Origin: Coriolopsis trogii
Lineage: Eukaryota; Basidiomycota; Agaricomycetes; Polyporales; Polyporaceae
Assembly: GCA_020543525.1 (NCBI GenBank)
Contig: JAHYIO010000003.1
Span: forward strand, 1,488,001-1,552,000
Direction of reading: 5' to 3'
DNA: 64,000 bases
Shown here: positions 19,862 to 33,835 of the stretch, piece after piece
How positions within the stretch are numbered: position 1 is the stretch's first letter
How the letters are laid out: every line of letters starts with the position of its first letter
Notes under the pieces: generated by a model
What the model was told of the DNA's origin: nothing
The model's database searches: none
Seen by the model: the letters and a program-made list of their open reading frames with translations, nothing else
Translations under genes and position numbers: made by a program

Positions 19862-22800
19862 TCATGGGCGGGCTGGGGACAAGGCAACGCGCGTCAGGGT
19901 CTGCATCACTAGACATAAGTTCGAAAAAGGCCGACTTACCAAGCTGTTCCTTGCGGTAGAACCAGAAGTAACCGATAACGATTATGATCTGGCAAATGAG
20001 CGCGATCCAGAAGGGCGCGGACGCGAGCGGACTGCCTGTCAGGCCGTCCTCGAAGTCCCACTGTGCTGCATCTGGGAAGACGCTCGTCGGTCCTATCCGG
20101 TTCGGTGCGGTTGCGCGCGCGACCATGACACAGATAGAACCGATGACCTGTGCGAACGCGAGGGTCGCGCACACGTGTAGTCGCGAGAGCGTCTGCAGTA
20201 GGATCATGCCCAGTCCAACACCTTGTACTGCGTCAAGGACTCCAAGCCACAGCCATAAGCAGACACCGAGGTACGGTCCTGCATGTCCGGCCCAAGGGAT
20301 GTACAGCGCTAGAGAGGACGTGCCCCAGAGCATCTGACACCATCTTGGTGCGCCAAGACCGACGGCGAACACAGGCAGAAGCCAAGTGTGCGTCTTGGAC
20401 AGCCAGGTGAGGATGCCCATCATCAGAGCCCAAACGACAATGAAGAAAGCGACGACCAAGAGCGCAATCTGCCACTTCGGAATTGGGACATTCCAAAGGA
20501 AACCCCAATTGCGTCCATAGGGCTGATAAGTAGTGGCGTCAGTAAGATAACGTTGGCAAGGCAGCATGGTACGCGAGCAACTCACCCCACTCAGCCAGTA
20601 GTCGCGGAGAATCTCGGACCCAAGGAACCAGAGGACAATCTTCCGCCGGAAGAGCGTCTTCAGGAAGTTGGGAACCTTGGGTGGCGTCTGACGATAGTAT
20701 TCTGTAGAGAACAACATTAGAGAGATTCGCCTAGTCATCACTGGGAAAGACATACCTGGTAGACCATAGAGCATGAGGTACGCAAATAGGAAGCTGATGA
20801 CAGCGAGCGGCCAGACGACGATCACGATCCACCAAGGTGCCATGTTGTCCTGCTCAACACCGTCGAGCAAGTATCCCCAGTACCACAGTGCGGCCACCCA
20901 AACTTGCTGCGAGCCTTGGACAATGCACGCACGCATCATCCAGACTTCCGTCGCCGCACCAGCTTCTTCACCGAAGTTGAGACCGAAGAAGCAGAAGGCA
21001 GCAGCCGAGGCGATAGCGTACGACCAAGTCGCGGCGCTCGAGATCGCGACATGAGCAACCTTGAGCACCTTGGCCACGGATGGGAGACCGATGAGGAAAA
21101 ACGCGATACCGAAGAAGATCCAAGGCGCCGACAGCGCATACACCGACGGCTTCATGCGGAACAGGAAGTACCAGACGATGGACGACGCGAGGAAGACACC
21201 ACCGAGGACGTACAGCTGGAGGCTGCTCTGCGAGTTCTGGCCGGACAGCAGGGTGATCTGGAAACTTGTCGCCGCCAACATCTGACCGAGGGCAATGATG
21301 ATGGTGTACAGTGGCCAGCCGGCGATCTCTCGGGAAAGCGCGATTTGGAGACCGGTCATGATGACAACATCGTTGCCGTTGGGCAGTGGCCCATTGTACC
21401 CATCGTTGAAACCACTGGCGGCGAACGAGTGCGTACTGGGTGACGACGGGCGCGAGTGGTCAAAGGTCGATCCCACAGGAGTTCCCCATACCGAATCGCG
21501 TTGCGATGACCGGATACTCGCAGCACTGGAGAGCTTGTCTTTCTTGACCTTGTCGAAGAAGGCCTCTTCGCTCCTCATCAGGTACTTCTCAATGGAGAGC
21601 TCGTGCTTGGAGTTGTGAGAGTTGAGCATCTGCAGCTTCTGAACGAATTCTGAAGCAACTCCGCCATCGGCGTCAGTGAACTGCACGAATGATAAAGTCA
21701 ATTATGGTAGCTTCAGACGCGCAACACCCTACGTACCGAGGCAATCGCCTTGTTGAGCGGGGAGTTTGCCTTCTCGTCCACAATCGACGCAATAGACTCA
21801 ACCGAGGACACACGCGAATGCGCACCGAAAGGCCGGGTGGGCGCCGCATCCAAGAACGGATCAGGCGCATGCCGTTGGTCGCGACCGATCGTCTTGTTCG
21901 CGCGTTCCAAGAAGTTGCCAAAGTCCTGACGCTGCTCACCGGGGCTGTGAGGGTTCGAGAAGTAATCGCCTTCGTTGTCCGACACGTCCGTGCTGAAAGA
22001 ACCTCTGCGGCCGTTGGGTACGAGACGAGGTGCGGCGAGGTGCTGCTCTCCAGGCGTCAACGTGTCTTGACTCCACTGTCCAGGAGAACCAGGGGTACCG
22101 GGGCTTTGAAGATGTGGGCTGTGGCTCTCTGCGATGCTGCGACTGTCCCAGTCGGGCTGCGACGGATACGCCTGATATTCGGGCTCCCAGCTTGACGGTT
22201 CCTGTTGATGGTGGTTGACAGGGTTGAAGTCCGCATCCGAAGGCCTCCATGCATTCGGACCAGCGATCTGACGACTCGTGCGGATACTCCGTGCGTGGAA
22301 GTCCTCCATACGCTGACGCCACTCGACGACAGGGAAACGCTGGACGGCAGACCGGGCGCGGAGCAAAGCACGTTCCTCCTCCGTCGACTTGAGAGCCATC
22401 TTGATCGTCTTCGTGAGCTGAGACATCATGTGCTCCGCCGACGTCGACTCGACAGGGAACCACTACAACACTCCATCAGCATCGCACTTCTGGCGCACGT
22501 TATGACACTTGAGTACGCACCCAACCAGGCATGAGACCGAGACCACCAAGACGCGAACCGACACCGAGGGCACCCTTACGACCGAACTCGACAGCGACCA
22601 AACCGAACGGCTCGTCACGAGACGGAATAAGCGCAAAGTCCGCACCGCTGAACAGGTAAGGCGGCAGCGCAGTGAACTCCGGCTTCGAGTACACACGGTC
22701 GGGATACATCTCCATCAACCGCGCCAGCTTCTCAGCCGCGAACCGTCCGTACAAGTCGATGACGGGACCGACGGTAATCAGTTGGATCGACGGCCGCTTC

Positions 22801-25800
22801 TCGAGCCTAACAAGGTGATGTCAAAGTAAATGTCAGCGCCGATCCCCCACACACACCCGCCGCAGCATATCGCATAAGGCAGAAAATAAGACTCACAGTG
22901 ACGGCATGACGTCCGCAATCAAATCGACACCCTTCTGCTTGGACCACCGACCGACAAACACGAACAGATCCGCATTCGGGTCCTGCTTGATACCAGCCCA
23001 CTCTTGTGCCTGACGCTTGTGCTCTGGACGTTCTGCCTCCGCGTTCTGGTCGATCTGAATGTCCCGGACCGACACCGGGTTTTCGTCCAGGGCAGCGATA
23101 TCCGTGGGATCCGGGTTAGGAAGCGAGTCGACGTGCTTGAGCGTCCACAGCGCCGGGTACCGAGCCCACGACCGCTTTCCGTACTTGTCGGACACACCGG
23201 CCACACCAATCGACTTCTGGTGCACGGAGATGAAGGACGCTGCCGCGTGGAGCAAATTGAACGTGTTTCCGAACTGGACGTATTTCGTGCAATGCTCCTT
23301 GCTGATGTTGAACGCCGAGCACACCTCCTTCATCTCCTCCTTCGTGCGCAGAGGCCAGAGACCTTGGAACTCGGCGTTGTGCAGCGAGAGACAGACGGGC
23401 AGGACCTTCGGGAGCAAGTAGATCGGAGCAAGTGCACCGTGGTAGTCGTTGATGTGGTAGATATCAATGTGCGGGAAGCGTCGGACGGTCGCAGCGATGG
23501 CCTGGTTCCAAGTCGAGTAGAAGATAGCCGAGGACAAGTCGTCCATACGAGCCGGATAGGGGTCGCTCTTGGTTTGCGCGCGGAACACCGGGCTGTCGAG
23601 GATGACATAGGTGATGTTGTCCAAGACATGCGTCTCGACCTCAATGAGGTACGGCTCGCCGAAGATGACAACCTCGATCGGTTCGGCAGGCTCGCCCGGC
23701 GGGTACTCCAGATCCTTGACCTTCGGGATAACCCAGATGAGGTCGACATCCGTCATCGCCTTGCCCATCAGACTGGACATGACACCGAGACCTCCGATCT
23801 TGACCTTGAGCTTCCAGTCGATGATTTCGTATTCGAGCGTGGCAATGAGCACACAACGGCGCTTCTCCTTGTCCTCCGGCCAGCCGATGATCTCCTGGTG
23901 CTTGTGGGAATGGTGCCCGAAGACCTTCTCCGACATGGGCGTATGGTCCTTGACATTCGTGCTCGACTTGTTGCCCAAAGCACCGAGGATAGGGAAGTAG
24001 TTGCTGTGGTCCTTACTCGGCTTCACACCCCACTTGTTGTACTTGATACCGTAGAATGACCACATGAAGATCGCGACGGCGAGAGCACCGGTGATGAGGG
24101 GAATCGAGAGCAGGAGGGCATATGTGATAGCACCGATGATAGACTCGCCACGGGGCTCAAGACTCCAAGTGAGAGTAGCGTCGTCGACAACCAGAGCCCA
24201 AGCAAGATGAGGCTTCGGGGGAGCGGAGATGTTGAGGTAGTTGGGAGCAGCCGTGTTGGGAGGTAAACGGTCCAGGATGCCGTCGGAGTCAATGTCTCCG
24301 TAATAAAAGTTGTCGTACCCGAAGACGTTGAGCTGTATGTACGTCGGCCAGCTCGCCATGATCTCGAGCTCCCACTTGCCGTCCTCCTTGTGCGTCATCT
24401 GCGCCGGGATACCCTTGTCGAAACCCCACTGGTTGAACGGTCCCCGGGCGAGGAGCTGCGGGACCCGACGAGGAACACTATACCCGGCGTCGGCGTGGAC
24501 CACAACAGTCGCTGACTTTGCAAGATCGCTCCAGTCTAACGAAGGCGTCATTACGCTTGATCCGCACAAAGACAGAAAAGTGACACTTACACTGCACCAT
24601 TACGTGATCGCCATCCCAGAAGTTGTCCTTGTCCTCGAACAGCTTCGCGTCCAACGTCGTCTTCTCCTCAAACGTCTGCCATTCTGTCCAGTTCCGGCCA
24701 AAGTTCGCCGAGTAGCGGAACTTGTCTGCACCCCACGCCTTGTGTGTGAACGTGTACGACCCGCCAGAGACGCTGAATGCGGAATTGTCGTAGTCTGATT
24801 CGGGGAAGACCATCACGTTCTTCGCGGAACCCTTCCGCAGCAAGAGATGGTCGGTAACCTGTTCGAAACATGCTGTTAGCAAACATTTCTCCGATCGGGC
24901 GTAGCATCGGCACATATCAGACACTGACGTTTGTTGACACTCCCGCCTGAGTTGCGGCGTTCTTGACCGTGATCTCGAGGATGCCGTCAGGGAAGTTCTG
25001 CAGGGTAGCCTTCCACGACCACTGCGAGATTGGGGCACCGGGGATGCGAGGCGCAGGGACGTCCGTTAACGTCAAGCAAGTGACTCCACCGATCGTAGGA
25101 GCATCGCCATTGCCGACCATTTTGAGGGTAATGGCTTGCGTGACGCTAGGGCAGTCCATCGGCGCACTGAACTGCAGCTCGATATCGACGCTGGTGGCGT
25201 TTGAATCTCCACTCTCCGCCTGGATCCGTGCGTCATGACCGGGAGAGAACTTCGTGAGCATCGGCGGCGGGGCCACCCACTGGTCGTTGGGTACGAGAGC
25301 CTTGAAACCGAGGGGGTCCATAGTGACGGAGGGCAAACAGCCATAGTATGGTGCCTTGCCGTCGGCGTAGTACGAAGATCCGGAATTCTTCAGGGTGTAG
25401 GTCTCGTAAGGGTAGAACAGATTACGGACGATGTCACCACCCTGGTAAGGAGACGAAATCCACAGATCGCTAGAACAGTCGTATTCCCAGGTCCTCGTCA
25501 TGTTCTCGTTGGTGTACAGCAACCAAACCTGGTCGTTATTCCCGGCAAGCTTTTGGACATTAGGGATGGGGGCACGCGACACCGACCACAAACCCATTTC
25601 CGTAGGTGTGCCGTTAGAGCCAGGCCGCTCGATTTGGTACGTCCAGTTACCGCGCTGAACTAGGTTGAAACCGTCCTGTAGAGACGCAAACTTGGTGCGG
25701 AGATAGAGGAACTGAGCAAATACGCGGCGGCTGTCGCTGGTAGGGTCGAAGTGATCGAGGGAATTCCAGTCATCCTGGCACCCGAGGATAGCCTTGCCGA

Positions 25801-27735
25801 GGGGCATGTTGAAGTACTGCTCCGATCCGAGAGCGTAGCATCCATGCCGCTGCCAAGCCTTGTTGCTGAACATAGCTTGACGACTGCAGAACTCAATGAG
25901 TCACCCGAGCAGAACAAGATGCATGAACAACGTACCCGTAGAGGTAGTTGGCTGCACTCGTGTCGTAAAGATAGAAGCTCTGCTCCTCTCCATAATAATA
26001 CTACGAACGACATGAGCGGACGCTCGGCGATTCGGTAACGAAAACACGCACCAAAGGTACACCAGGCATGACCAAGTTCGTGATGAACGAGCCCAACACG
26101 CTCCGCTGTGTACCATTCTCCAGACTAGGCCATCGGAAGACGTCGAAGTTACTCGTGCCGAACATGTGCTTGGGATCGAGATAGCCCTTCCCAGCGTTCA
26201 AGAAGTCGTTGTTGATGAACATCTCGTTCCATGCACTGACGAAGTTGGCGTCGACATCGTATGCGACCTGCAAGTTACCGTCCATGCCCAAGAAGCGCGA
26301 GAGCCCACGATATGTCGAGTAATGGAAGGCTACACCGTCGAGCGCGTTCAGTGGCTTGTCACGGAGGAAGTATTGATCCATGTCCGCTGACAAGTTGGCT
26401 GCTGCCAAGAATGTGTTAGGCCGCTGGGTGGGCGTACGACCGCGTCCGCTAATGACAACGTGAGTATCCACCATACGAACCACGACGTAAACAAACTTAC
26501 AGGTAGAGGGACCCAAAGGTGTCACCACCGGTAACCTCTCCGGGAATGTAGAAATTGTCCTTGCCAAGATCCGCGGCACAAGCGCGAGTGCTGGAAGCCC
26601 AGTCTGCGAGAGCGTCCACAGTTACCTGAGTAGCCTTGTCGATACGGATGGCGTCGATGTCAAGCGCGGTAATGGCCATACAGGAGAAAGTCTTGAGCTT
26701 GGCCATGACCGACGGTTTCCATTCCCTCAAACGATCCTGGACGGAGGCGAACTTCGCAAGCTGACGCTGCCAGTCGGGGTGGACACCGAACGCCTCCATG
26801 TCGCCGTACTGGTCGAAGTCGGACAGCTTACAACCAGTGGTCCACTCTATGGGTTGGATCGTCCCGTCATCTGACCAGAATGTGGGGAGTTGACACGAGT
26901 CGTTGTAGCCGTTGTTGATCTGCGGAGTGCCGTGCAGGTGTTAGATGACGCGGATAAGTTTGAAGCCGATGTCGTACCTGGAAGTCCTTGTACTCGTCAA
27001 ATCCCCAAGGTATGTACAGGGGATCCTTCCACACGGCGTCATGCTCGTTGAGGTCGAAAGGCGTAGATGTGTTCAGGAAACTGCGAACAGTCAGGTACAT
27101 TGAATGTCTCGGCGAAGAAACACGTACCCTTTGAAGCCGATGAGATCCGCCATAGTACCAACGGTGAAGTCCGCCATGAAGTACATGCCGCGAGAATGAA
27201 TCTCGTCGATGGTAGCCTGCCAGTCCGCTAAGGTACCCCAATGAGGGTCAAGGACCGTAAAGTCGAGAGGGGAGTAGCCTGGACAGCGGTTCGTGAGCTA
27301 CGGTGTCAAGGGGGGGGGAATATGCTACGCACTGTCTGCTTGCCACACCATGTTGATGAATGGCGTTCCAGAGATGAAGATACCCTTCATGCCCATGCCC
27401 TGAATATAGTCCAACTTGGAGACCAGACCCTTGAGGTCACCACCGAAACGAAGCTGAGTCTCGCGCCAATCCCACTCGTACATCGTTCCAAAGTAATCGT
27501 TGTTGGACGGGTCGCCATCTGCGAACTTGTCCAGGAGGATGGTGTAGAAAGGGATTTCACGCCAGTTGTCCGGGGAGCTAGTGTACTTGGCGCGTTTGGT
27601 GGTGGAGTAATCGGTCGGGGTCTGGGCATTTTTGTTGGTGTTGATGTTGTAGTCGACGAGGTCCTCTCTGTACGGAGAGGACGCTGCCAGATGGGCAAAC
27701 GCCAAAAGCGCGAATAGTGCAGTCCTGACCCACAT
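19862..27735 (-). CDS. ags1: Alpha-1,3-glucan synthase
   Basis: Plasma-membrane enzyme that makes the alpha-1,3-glucan of the cell wall. Fifteen exons: 27735-27333, 27278-27128, 27080-26978, 26919-26501, 26448-26052, 26000-25936, 25883-24929, 24858-24591, 24535-22897, 22806-22521, 22462-21737, 21680-20756, 20701-20586, 20522-19940 and 19872-19862; 2348 residues. A signal peptide ([20 protein letters not shown]) precedes an extracellular GH13 amylase-like domain with [12 protein letters not shown] and [10 protein letters not shown]. One membrane segment lies near residue 1065 ([20 protein letters not shown]). The cytosolic GT5 synthase has [16 protein letters not shown] and a late [18 protein letters not shown] Ser/Pro-rich linker and about ten C-terminal membrane helices follow. 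The last exon is 11 nt and gives the family-typical end RKEQLARP. It shares a 2-kb upstream region with Ste11. Confidence 0.97.
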
Positions 27736-29697
27736 GGCGGGTCGGGAAGAGAAGGTGAGGGGATTAGTAGTCCGTCGTCGTGGTCGCTGATGGCGTATAG
27801 GGACGAGTATGGTCGTGTTGCGTTCTGGGAGAGGAGGGAAAGCGGACCGCGTAGGGCAAGGAAAGTAAGAGGCGTATGACCTGCCGGGACACCGGGAAGA
27901 GGGAGTGGGAAGAAGAGGACGGAGGGAGAGAAGTCGGCGACCTTATGGACGAACAGGAGAGCTGGAGGGAGTCCTCGCCCTCCGGCAAATGCCTCGTTTT
28001 ATTTAGCCCTCCTCCGCCCACGCCAGCGTCTCTGCCCACAGCCCAGAACATCCTCCATTATTTTGCCCAAATCCGGCCAATTTTCTCGTCCGCCCCGCTG
28101 TCGGCCACGCGCCGATCCCAGCTACGCTCGCATCAGGCTCGCATACAGCGCACTTTGTCTCACTCTTCTCGTCTTCGCCCGCTCACTCTGACGTCTGCAC
28201 TGTCCGTGTTACCGTACCGGGTTGGCATCGTCAATGCAAGGCTTGTGCACACCGCGGTATAGTAATCTGTCCAAATTTCTATGAAAAGGGGTCCCGAGCC
28301 ACGGCACAACGTTTCTACTGGTGATCGCTTGTAAGTCAGGAACGTTCTCTTGATGTCCTCTACCACAACGCCACGGCTCCAGCCTCGGGAGGAGCAAGTG
28401 AATCAAACCCTACGTTAGCCACAAACGTATCCAATGAACCCGACATTCCTGCACGCTTGCGCTGAGGAACAGAGCGGTTGGACGCGAGGCGATGCTTTGC
28501 GTCGCACATAAAAGATAAGAGTGCTCAGAATCAGCGGAAGCCGATGTCAACGGCCGCTATCGGGTCGTCAATCCACCGACACAGCAAGTGCGCTATTGCC
28601 CGCTCAAGCGTACTGTCCAGAGTGATCCTTGCAGTCTAGCCATCGGTGGGGTTAAGACGATTACTGACATCCTGACGCACGTCTCTTCTGATTGATCAAC
28701 GTAAGAGTGCGACAGTTCCAGCTGCGGCTGCTCACCGTTCAAGAGATCTGGCAGCCTCTGGCAGCGTTCAGTATATATAGACATGTCAAAGCGTCTGTCC
28801 CAAGTGTCCAGAAGCACGAAGCGTTGCGCCCAACACGCGCAGGATAAGGATGACAACATCATGTTCACAGCACGGATCTGGATGACCGAAACCGACATTG
28901 CCAGTGTGGAGATTGGCTCGACCTCGTGATTGATGTATACGACGCGACGGGATTCGGGAAAAAATCGAGTGTCAGAGTCGCGGACGTGATGGAGACCTCA
29001 TAGTAATACCACCACACACACGGTGACACACCCACCTCATACTCGCATGTCGAATACAGACAGTGACTGAAGGTCCCTCTCAGCGGAGAATACTCGCGCC
29101 GGGGAAAGTAGCGCAGACCATTGTGCTTGCTGCATTCTTAGGTGGAGAGTCGTACACCCGTTAACCCCGTTTTGCTCCAAGGCCAAGCTTCCTGTCGCGA
29201 AGCGCGTCTTGCCGGCTCGGTAACGCGACGAACACAGATGGTGCATATTCGCGTGTGTCGAGCCTGTGGTTGCTACTTGCAGAGGAGAGTATGAGGGGCC
29301 GGGAAAGGCTGAAAGGGAGGGAGGAAAAGAGAGCATAAAGGCAGATTTGTGGTGATGCAAAGTGGGATTGGATGAATAGACGCCTGGCGGTTATTGGTCA
29401 ATGGATGGATTGGGCAACAACGACCGGTAGGTTTCGTGGTCGTCGACCCGTCGTTGTTCTCCTTCGGTCTCTCGCCGTCGTCTCCCATCTCCGCACTCTC
29501 TTCGTTCTCTTCGACTCCTGCCCTCGACTCTTCCTCTTCCGCACGAGTGTCTCGACAGTGTCAAGGGCTCCGACAGCCTCATACGGGTTTATGAGACATT
29601 AACGCTGGACGGCCTGCTTGGACCATCTAATTCTCCGTAACGACAGTCAACGCAAGAAAAGATCTCCTCTGTATTCCCACCATTCCATTCTGCCTAG
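27736..29697. promoter_or_regulatory. Long divergent upstream region of ags1 and ste11
   Basis: About 2 kb without a convincing gene. The ste11 side has an inverted CCAAT box near 29394 and a long pyrimidine-rich stretch (about 29455-29580), typical of fungal promoters and leaders. The ags1 side has purine/pyrimidine-biased tracts just before the start codon. Scattered open frames under 105 codons lack family features. Confidence 0.5.
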
Positions 29698-32600
29698 ATG
29701 TCGGTAGCGGTGGCTAGCTCCAGCAACCTCCAGGCGTTCGACGACGCGTCCCAAGCCTCAAGTAGAGCCTCTTCACCTACTTCGCCCACCGCCAACCACT
29801 TCCAGACTCCCCAGATACCCCGGGCCGGGATCAACCTCAACGGGTCCCTCACGAGCACACCTACCAACTCCCATCCGAACCATGCACTTGATCCACCACC
29901 CGGTGTTTCATATCCCGACTTCCTGCGATCGTGGACCGACGCGCATGTTGCACTCTGGCTTTCCGATATCAAATGTGGGCACCATGCCACAACGTTCAAA
30001 GCGCACGACATTCGAGGTGATGTCCTCCTCGAGCTGGACCAGATGACGTTGAAAGAGATGGGCATGACCAGTGTGGGTGATAGGTTGCGGATTGTCAACG
30101 CCGTAAAGCAGCTCCGGGTCAAGTGCTCCTCCAACACCGCACTGTCCTCTATTGGGAATCGACCTCGAGGTGCAGAACACAGTCGTACGTCGAGTGTCTC
30201 GAGCGACCACGGAGGCGCACGTTCCACCGGTGCGCGTCGTCTCGAGTCAGGTCGTCCCGCGCCATTGCACCTCCCACCGAATGGCGGCTCGCCCGACCTG
30301 CCACGCCTAGTCCGCGATGGTCAAGATTCTGCTCGTCTCAATGCCTCTATGCGCCCGCTCCCAGCACAACCAAATAGTGCGACGCAGCACGGAACGCCCA
30401 CCACCGCGCACAGTCGCAACAATCTACCTCCTCTCCCTCCTCCGCCCAGGGGTCAGCCACCCCTTCCTCCCATCGCGCGCACTCCTCGAAACCTTCATGG
30501 TCCGGGCACTCCGGGCACATCAGGACGTGGCACGCCAGATGGACCGCCTTCGCTCCCTCAGGCAGGGTTGCTCACACCGTCTGCACAGACACAGGGTTCG
30601 AACTGGTCTGCAGGAGGCTACGGTCTGCCAGCGGATCCGCGCCAAGGCAACAATCTCAGAACGCCCGGTCGGTCCACTTCTCCCTTGCCCTTCCCTCCCA
30701 GTCAACCACCTGTGCGTAATGCCAGTCGCGCGGCCACCGAGTTGTCGAACCACGCGAGAACCAACTCTAATACTGTGTCTACGCCGACGAGCGACAAGCC
30801 TCTACCACGGCCGGGTGGTCGTAGTAACAACACGCATCCGTATGCCAGCTCCCAACTACAGCAGTCGCACGGCTTGTCTCCTATAGCCGAGTCTTTCATG
30901 TCACAAAGAAGCAACTCCTCTATGAATCCCTCTCCGCCAAGCTTCAGGGGTTTGGGCGCGCCTTTCCGCCCTGGTACCCCACAGCAACACAATCCATCAC
31001 TTGATGACCTGAGAAGGAAGCTGATCAAATTTTCCCTGCCCGAAGAAGGCAAGGCGACGACGCTCAACATCGCGGACTGCAACGGTGGTGTCGAGGTGCT
31101 GACCAAAGCTCTCAAGAAGTTCGGCAAGCTCGGCGCGGACAGTTCAGGGTATATCGATTCGGAGGACACTGGATTGAGCGTTGATGGGTGGGGAGCATTC
31201 CTCGAATGGGGACAAGGGGATATGACCAGTACGTATCGGTCACTCCGCACGACTGATAACGTTCCTGACTGACACGATATGCACGCAGAGGGACCCCTGA
31301 GCGAGGTCGAGCTCATGGCTATCATCCATGCACCGCCGGACGATCCCGCTCGCGAGCACGGCCTGACCATTCACAAGACAGGCCGTATTAAGCGCGGGTA
31401 CACGCCACCAACGCTCACTGTCTCGGACGAGGATGATGACGAAGATGTGCTCGACAAGGCGCTCGCTGCCGAGCCAGACGTGGTGTACACCAAGGCGATG
31501 AAGCGCGCGAGCTCCGTGAGCATTCTGAGCGGACTCGGCGTCAAGATCGGAGAGGAAGAGACCGCGTCGCCCGCGACGCAGCCAACCTCGGCGAGCCCGA
31601 CAAAGGGCTCGGGCCAAGGCTCGAAGAAGACACCATCGAAGCTGCGCAACTTTTTCGGACAGCGGCCGCCCAGTGAGCTTATCACGACCCACCTCGCGGA
31701 GTACTTCCCGAACACGGAGAAGAAGGTGCTCGAGCGCACGAGGCGGCAGAGCATGATGCGCCAGAGCGGCCTGCCCAACCGGCGGGACAGCATCATCTCC
31801 TTCACGATGCCGCAGGGCCAGAGCCGGTTCAGCGTGAGCACGATCGGCTCGCACCGGACGGCGTCGCCGCGCATGTCCATGTCGTCTTCGATGTCGATGT
31901 CCGGGACGGCCGTCGACCGCTCGTCCCCCGAGCCGGACCGCGACCACTTGAGCATCAGCGACGGGTCGACGCTGAACGACCCTCCGCGGCTGTCGCTGTC
32001 GACCGACGACGGACACTCGGTCGACCTCTCGACGGAGAACCTCACGCCCGGGACCGGGACCGGGCAGCAGAGTCCGCACCTGTTGCCGCCCGTCGCGTTC
32101 CCGTCCGAGTCGCTGTCCGAGAGCCTCAACTTGTCCGAGAGCCAGGACTCGGTCGCGCGCGCGCGGCACATGTCGACGGCGTCGTCGAAGCGGATGAGCT
32201 ACATCACCGAGCTCCGGAGCAAGCGCGACCGGTCGGACACGGCGAGCCTCATGACCGTCGACGAGATCACCGCCGAGGTGGAGAGCAGGCAGGAGAACGC
32301 GGCGCAGTCTGGCTCGGGCGACTCGGACGAGTGGACAAAGGTCGACATCGCGGACGAGCCGCAGGGCGTCAAGGGAGAAGAAGAGTACGACGACGAGGAT
32401 GAGGAAGACGAGGAGGACGAAGAGGACGAGGACGAGGGTGAGGCAACTGCTACGGACGACGAGGACGAGCCTGGGAAGGCGATCATGTCTCGAGGTAATG
32501 GCTATCTGTTCGTTGACCAGCCTCTTCCGTTCTGCTCACGCCGCTGTGTGGAGTTCCAGGCGAGAAGACGATCAAGTGGATTAAAGGCGCTCTCATCGGC

Positions 32601-33574
32601 GCAGGCTCGTTCGGAAAGGTGTATCTCGGCATGGACGCCGCTACGGGTCTGCTCATGGCCGTCAAGCAGGTCGAGCTGCCCACCGGCTCGGCCCCGAATG
32701 AGGAGCGCAAGAAGTCCATGCTCAGCGCCCTCGAGCGGGAGATCGAGCTGCTGCGCGACTTGCACCACGAGAACATCGTCCAGTACCACTGTATGCGCCT
32801 TTCCCCCTCTTCCCTTCCAGGTGTCATTTCCTAACTGACGTATCTCATACAGCATCATGTATCGACGACGACCATCTCAACATCTTCCTCGAGTACGTCC
32901 CTGGTGGCTCTGTCACCTCTCTGTTACGGAATTACGGCGCGTTCGAGGAGCCCCTCGTGCGCAACTGGGTCCGACAGATCCTACTCGGTCTCAACTACCT
33001 GCATGAGCGCGACATCATTCACCGTGATATCAAAGGCGCGAACATGCTCGTTGACAACAAAGGCGGCATCAAGATCTCTGACTTTGGTATCTCCAAGAAG
33101 GTTGAGGACAGTACGTGTTCTGCTGCACTCGATATTTATCGAGCAATACACTGATTATCGCCCAGACCTCATGCCTGGCCATCGTGCCCACCGGCCATCG
33201 CTCCAAGGTTCAGTCTTCTGGATGGCCCCTGAAGTCGTGCAGCAGAAGGCGTACACCTTCAAGGCGGACATTTGGAGCGTCGGTTGCTTGGTCGTCGAGA
33301 TGCTTACCGGCGAACACCCGTGGCCGCATCTCTCCCAGATGCAAGCCATCTTCAAGGTCCGCCCGCGGTTCTGTCCGTGTCATCTGTCTCCTCTGACATG
33401 GAGTTTCTGTTGTAGGTCGGATCAGCGAAGGCGAAGCCTGCCATCCCGCCAGATATCTCCCCAGAAGCCGTCAACTTCTTAGAGCTCACATTCGAGCTCG
33501 ACCACGAGCTTCGCCCCTCTGCCGCCGACCTCCTCAAGCACCCCTGGGTCGCGAATCAACCCACTTTTGGTTGA
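29698..33574 (+). CDS. ste11: MAP kinase kinase kinase Ste11/Byr2-like
   Basis: Top kinase of the pheromone/filamentation (and osmotic) MAPK cascade, phosphorylating a Ste7-type MAPKK. Exons are 29698-31228, 31289-32494, 32560-32790, 32853-33110, 33166-33356 and 33416-33574; 1191 residues. A SAM domain lies at about residues 78-140 ([20 protein letters not shown]). A Ras-association-like domain is at about 437-505 ([20 protein letters not shown]). A long Ser-rich and then highly acidic linker follows. The kinase domain runs from about 918: [15 protein letters not shown], catalytic Lys in [23 protein letters not shown] and MAPEVVQ. The SAM-RA-kinase order identifies Ste11/Byr2 rather than Bck1. 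It is convergent with trm1, 261 bp apart. Confidence 0.95.
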
Positions 33575-33835
33575 TAGCACTCATTCATCACTACCGTCGT
33601 TTGTTTTGTCCGCATATCCTCTCCTACTTTTGTTACCCTCATCATTCTCTTGCATGGGCTTATTTTATATCTACCAGCAGCATATCGCATATCTAGTCGA
33701 GGTTCTCGGGTGTTCTGTACTCTTTCCACACGCGCGGAGCATGCTTTTTGTGTACCAGGTCGTCGAGCTGTGGACCGTGCCTGCCTGCCATGTCCTGTCC
33801 TGTCATCAATCATGTTGTGTGTCCCACCATCCGTT

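Noticed and set aside
28593..28898. Small gene in the ags1-ste11 spacer
   Set aside because: About 100 codons without domain features or splice support, within a region better explained as promoter.
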